Source of the DNA: Desulfuromonadales bacterium C00003068
GTDB taxonomy: Bacteria; Desulfobacterota; Desulfuromonadia; Desulfuromonadales; Desulfuromonadaceae
Direction: 5' to 3'
Assembly: GCA_001751155.1 (NCBI GenBank)
Contig: MAXR01000331.1
Coordinates: 1-6,092 of the forward strand
DNA: 6,092 bases
The notes under the pieces are model-generated. The model was not told the origin of the DNA. It worked only from the letters and a program-made list of their open reading frames with translations, and made no database searches. Shown here in pieces: positions 4,669-6,092 of the stretch. Within the stretch, counting starts at the first letter, position 1, and every line of letters starts with the position of its first letter. A program made the position numbers and the translations under genes.

Positions 4669-6092
4669 ATGAACCATGTTGAACATTCAATTGACAATGA
4701 TGCATTGCATTCCAGCCATAAAAGTGTGCTGTATTATTTTATCCGTATTTTTTTATTAACGGGTGCCATTCTGACGGGCGTGATTACGATTCTTTATAAT
4801 TTAGAAAGTCATGATTTCCTCAAGCGAACACAGCTACAAGAACAGCATGCTGTTGATGTGGTTAGGCAAATTGTTTCAGGTAAATTTTCTACCATCATTT
4901 CCGATATTTCATTCCTTTCGCAACAAAACGAACTCCATACTTATCTTGAATCGGCTGATTTAAATGTTAAACGCGCTTGTGCCGAGGAATATTCAGCCCT
5001 TATTAACGCCCGTGGTATCTATGATCAGATCCGTTTTATCGATTTAGACGGTAATGAGACGGTTCGGGTGAATTATGTTGAGGGTCAAGCTGTGGTTGTC
5101 GCTGACGAACAGTTGCAAAATAAGCGCGGACGATATTATTTTGATGACACGTTATCGTTAGATGCTGGACAGGTATTTGTTTCTCCGTTTGATCTAAATA
5201 TGGAACAAGGAGCCATTGAGTTACCTCTGAAGCCTATGATCCGCTTTGGTGCTCCAGTGTTTGATAAGCATGGAAACAAGCGTGGCGTGGTCATTTTAAA
5301 TTATCTTGGCCAAAATCTTTTGGATGAACTAATTAGTGCTGATCGTTTGCTGTATGGCAAGATGTTGCTCCTAAATCTCGATGGCTACTGGTTGCGTGGC
5401 TTGTCAGTAGACGATGAATGGGGATTTATGTATGCCAAAGATAAGCAAAGGACATTTAAGGACGAATTTCCGCAAGAATGGCAGCAACTTAATGGCGAGC
5501 TCTCAGGTCAGCTCGTGACCCAGCACGGGTTATTTAGTTATTCGACAATTTACCCCATCCTCGATGAAGTCCATTCTGGAACCAGTTGTTCGCTCGGAAT
5601 TGGTAAAGAAGCAAGTTGTGATTATTGTTGGATCCTTATGGCATATATTCCTGCTGATGTTCTCTTTGCCCATAGTGGTAAATTACTCGTAAGACTTGCT
5701 GTTTTAGCTATTCTGCTATTTCTGTTAGCGACATTGCCATCGTGGTTTATTGCCCAATTCATTTCGCAACGAAAATTGAAAGAACTTGAGTTAGTGCGGA
5801 TGGCTAACTACGATAAGTTAACAAATTTACCGAATCGTACATTGCTAGATGACCGTCTGGCACAAGTGTTTCATCAAAGTATGCGCTATGACAACAAATT
5901 CGCTATTTTGTTTGCTGACCTAGATGGCTTTAAGGCGGTGAATGATGAGTTAGGTCATGATATCGGTGACCACCTTTTAATTGAAGTTGCGGCACGAATT
6001 GTTGAACAAACGCGTCGTTCCGACACGGTAGCTAGAATTGGCGGAGATGAGTTTGTTATTGTTTTAACAAAGATTGAACATGTGCAGGACGC
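4669..6092 (+). CDS. Membrane-bound diguanylate cyclase with extracytoplasmic sensor region (3' end outside window)
   Basis: This enzyme makes the second messenger c-di-GMP from two GTP, and here 474 complete codons are visible. A cytoplasmic N-terminus is followed by helix 1 (about 21-43). A large extracytoplasmic region (about 44-338) looks like a double Cache/PDC sensor, with IRFIDLDGNETVRVNY at 121-136 and a later IRFGAPVFD...RGVVILNYLG stretch (191-214). Helix 2 is about 339-364, and a short linker leads to GGDEF. DKLTNLPNR (382-390) opens the domain, FADLDGF (415-421) holds a metal-binding Asp, and an intact GGDEF active site lies at 458-462. RxxD (449-452) lies five residues before it, the inhibitory I-site, so the enzyme should be active and product-inhibited. 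Start ATG 4669 has AAGAGG at 4655-4660. An EAL domain could follow beyond the edge. The ligand is unknown. No promoter was clear in 4589-4668. Confidence 0.9.
   Translation, partial: MNHVEHSIDNDALHSSHKSVLYYFIRIFLLTGAILTGVITILYNLESHDFLKRTQLQEQHAVDVVRQIVSGKFSTIISDISFLSQQNELHTYLESADLNVKRACAEEYSALINARGIYDQIRFIDLDGNETVRVNYVEGQAVVVADEQLQNKRGRYYFDDTLSLDAGQVFVSPFDLNMEQGAIELPLKPMIRFGAPVFDKHGNKRGVVILNYLGQNLLDELISADRLLYGKMLLLNLDGYWLRGLSVDDEWGFMYAKDKQRTFKDEFPQEWQQLNGELSGQLVTQHGLFSYSTIYPILDEVHSGTSCSLGIGKEASCDYCWILMAYIPADVLFAHSGKLLVRLAVLAILLFLLATLPSWFIAQFISQRKLKELELVRMANYDKLTNLPNRTLLDDRLAQVFHQSMRYDNKFAILFADLDGFKAVNDELGHDIGDHLLIEVAARIVEQTRRSDTVARIGGDEFVIVLTKIEHVQD

Noticed and set aside
1..6092. CRISPR arrays, tRNA or rRNA genes, insertion sequences, phage or defence genes
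   Set aside because: No regularly spaced repeats, tRNA-like folds, transposase motifs or terminal repeats were seen. The window looks like ordinary core chromosome.

Overview
The window looks like part of the chromosome of an anaerobic Desulfobacterota member close to Desulfuromonas, Geobacter or Pelobacter. This is inferred from gene content and protein character, not from a search. The a and c subunits of ATP synthase strongly resemble the Geobacter type as I remember it. The Fo genes atpZ-atpI-atpB-atpE form a separate operon with no F1 genes behind them, a known layout in that group. A SAM riboswitch precedes metX, and a selenouridine tRNA synthase gene is present. Base composition is moderate, roughly mid-40s % GC by eye.

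Layout. Positions 1-187 are a SAM-I (S-box) riboswitch, cut at its 5' edge, with an intrinsic terminator that it controls. Homoserine O-acyltransferase metX follows at 222-1337 (+). Converging on it is a minus-strand pair: mnmH (selU, tRNA 2-selenouridine synthase, 1529-2590) and a 52-residue Cys-rich small protein at 1345-1503 that starts with GTG behind a strong Shine-Dalgarno. A 265-base divergent intergenic region holds a good sigma70-type promoter for the atp genes, a palindrome and a repeated ATTGGC word. Then come atpZ (2856-3131), atpI (3112-3489), atpB (3505-4179) and atpE (4265-4531), closed by a strong terminator. A membrane-bound diguanylate cyclase with a large extracytoplasmic sensor region begins at 4669 and runs off the right edge inside its GGDEF domain.

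How the parts work together. The riboswitch lets SAM level decide whether metX is transcribed, which closes a feedback loop on methionine synthesis. The atp operon supplies the membrane rotor, stator channel and assembly/ion-handling factors of F-type ATP synthase. The F1 genes and the b subunit must lie elsewhere. A U-rich leader and hairpins before atpE fit the need for many c subunits per complex. MnmH modifies the wobble uridine of certain tRNAs using selenophosphate.

I found no clearly new system. The points most worth a second look are the small Cys-rich gene next to mnmH, the partial sodium-type ligand set in the c subunit, the structured atpB-atpE spacer, and a periplasmic Cys cluster in the cyclase.
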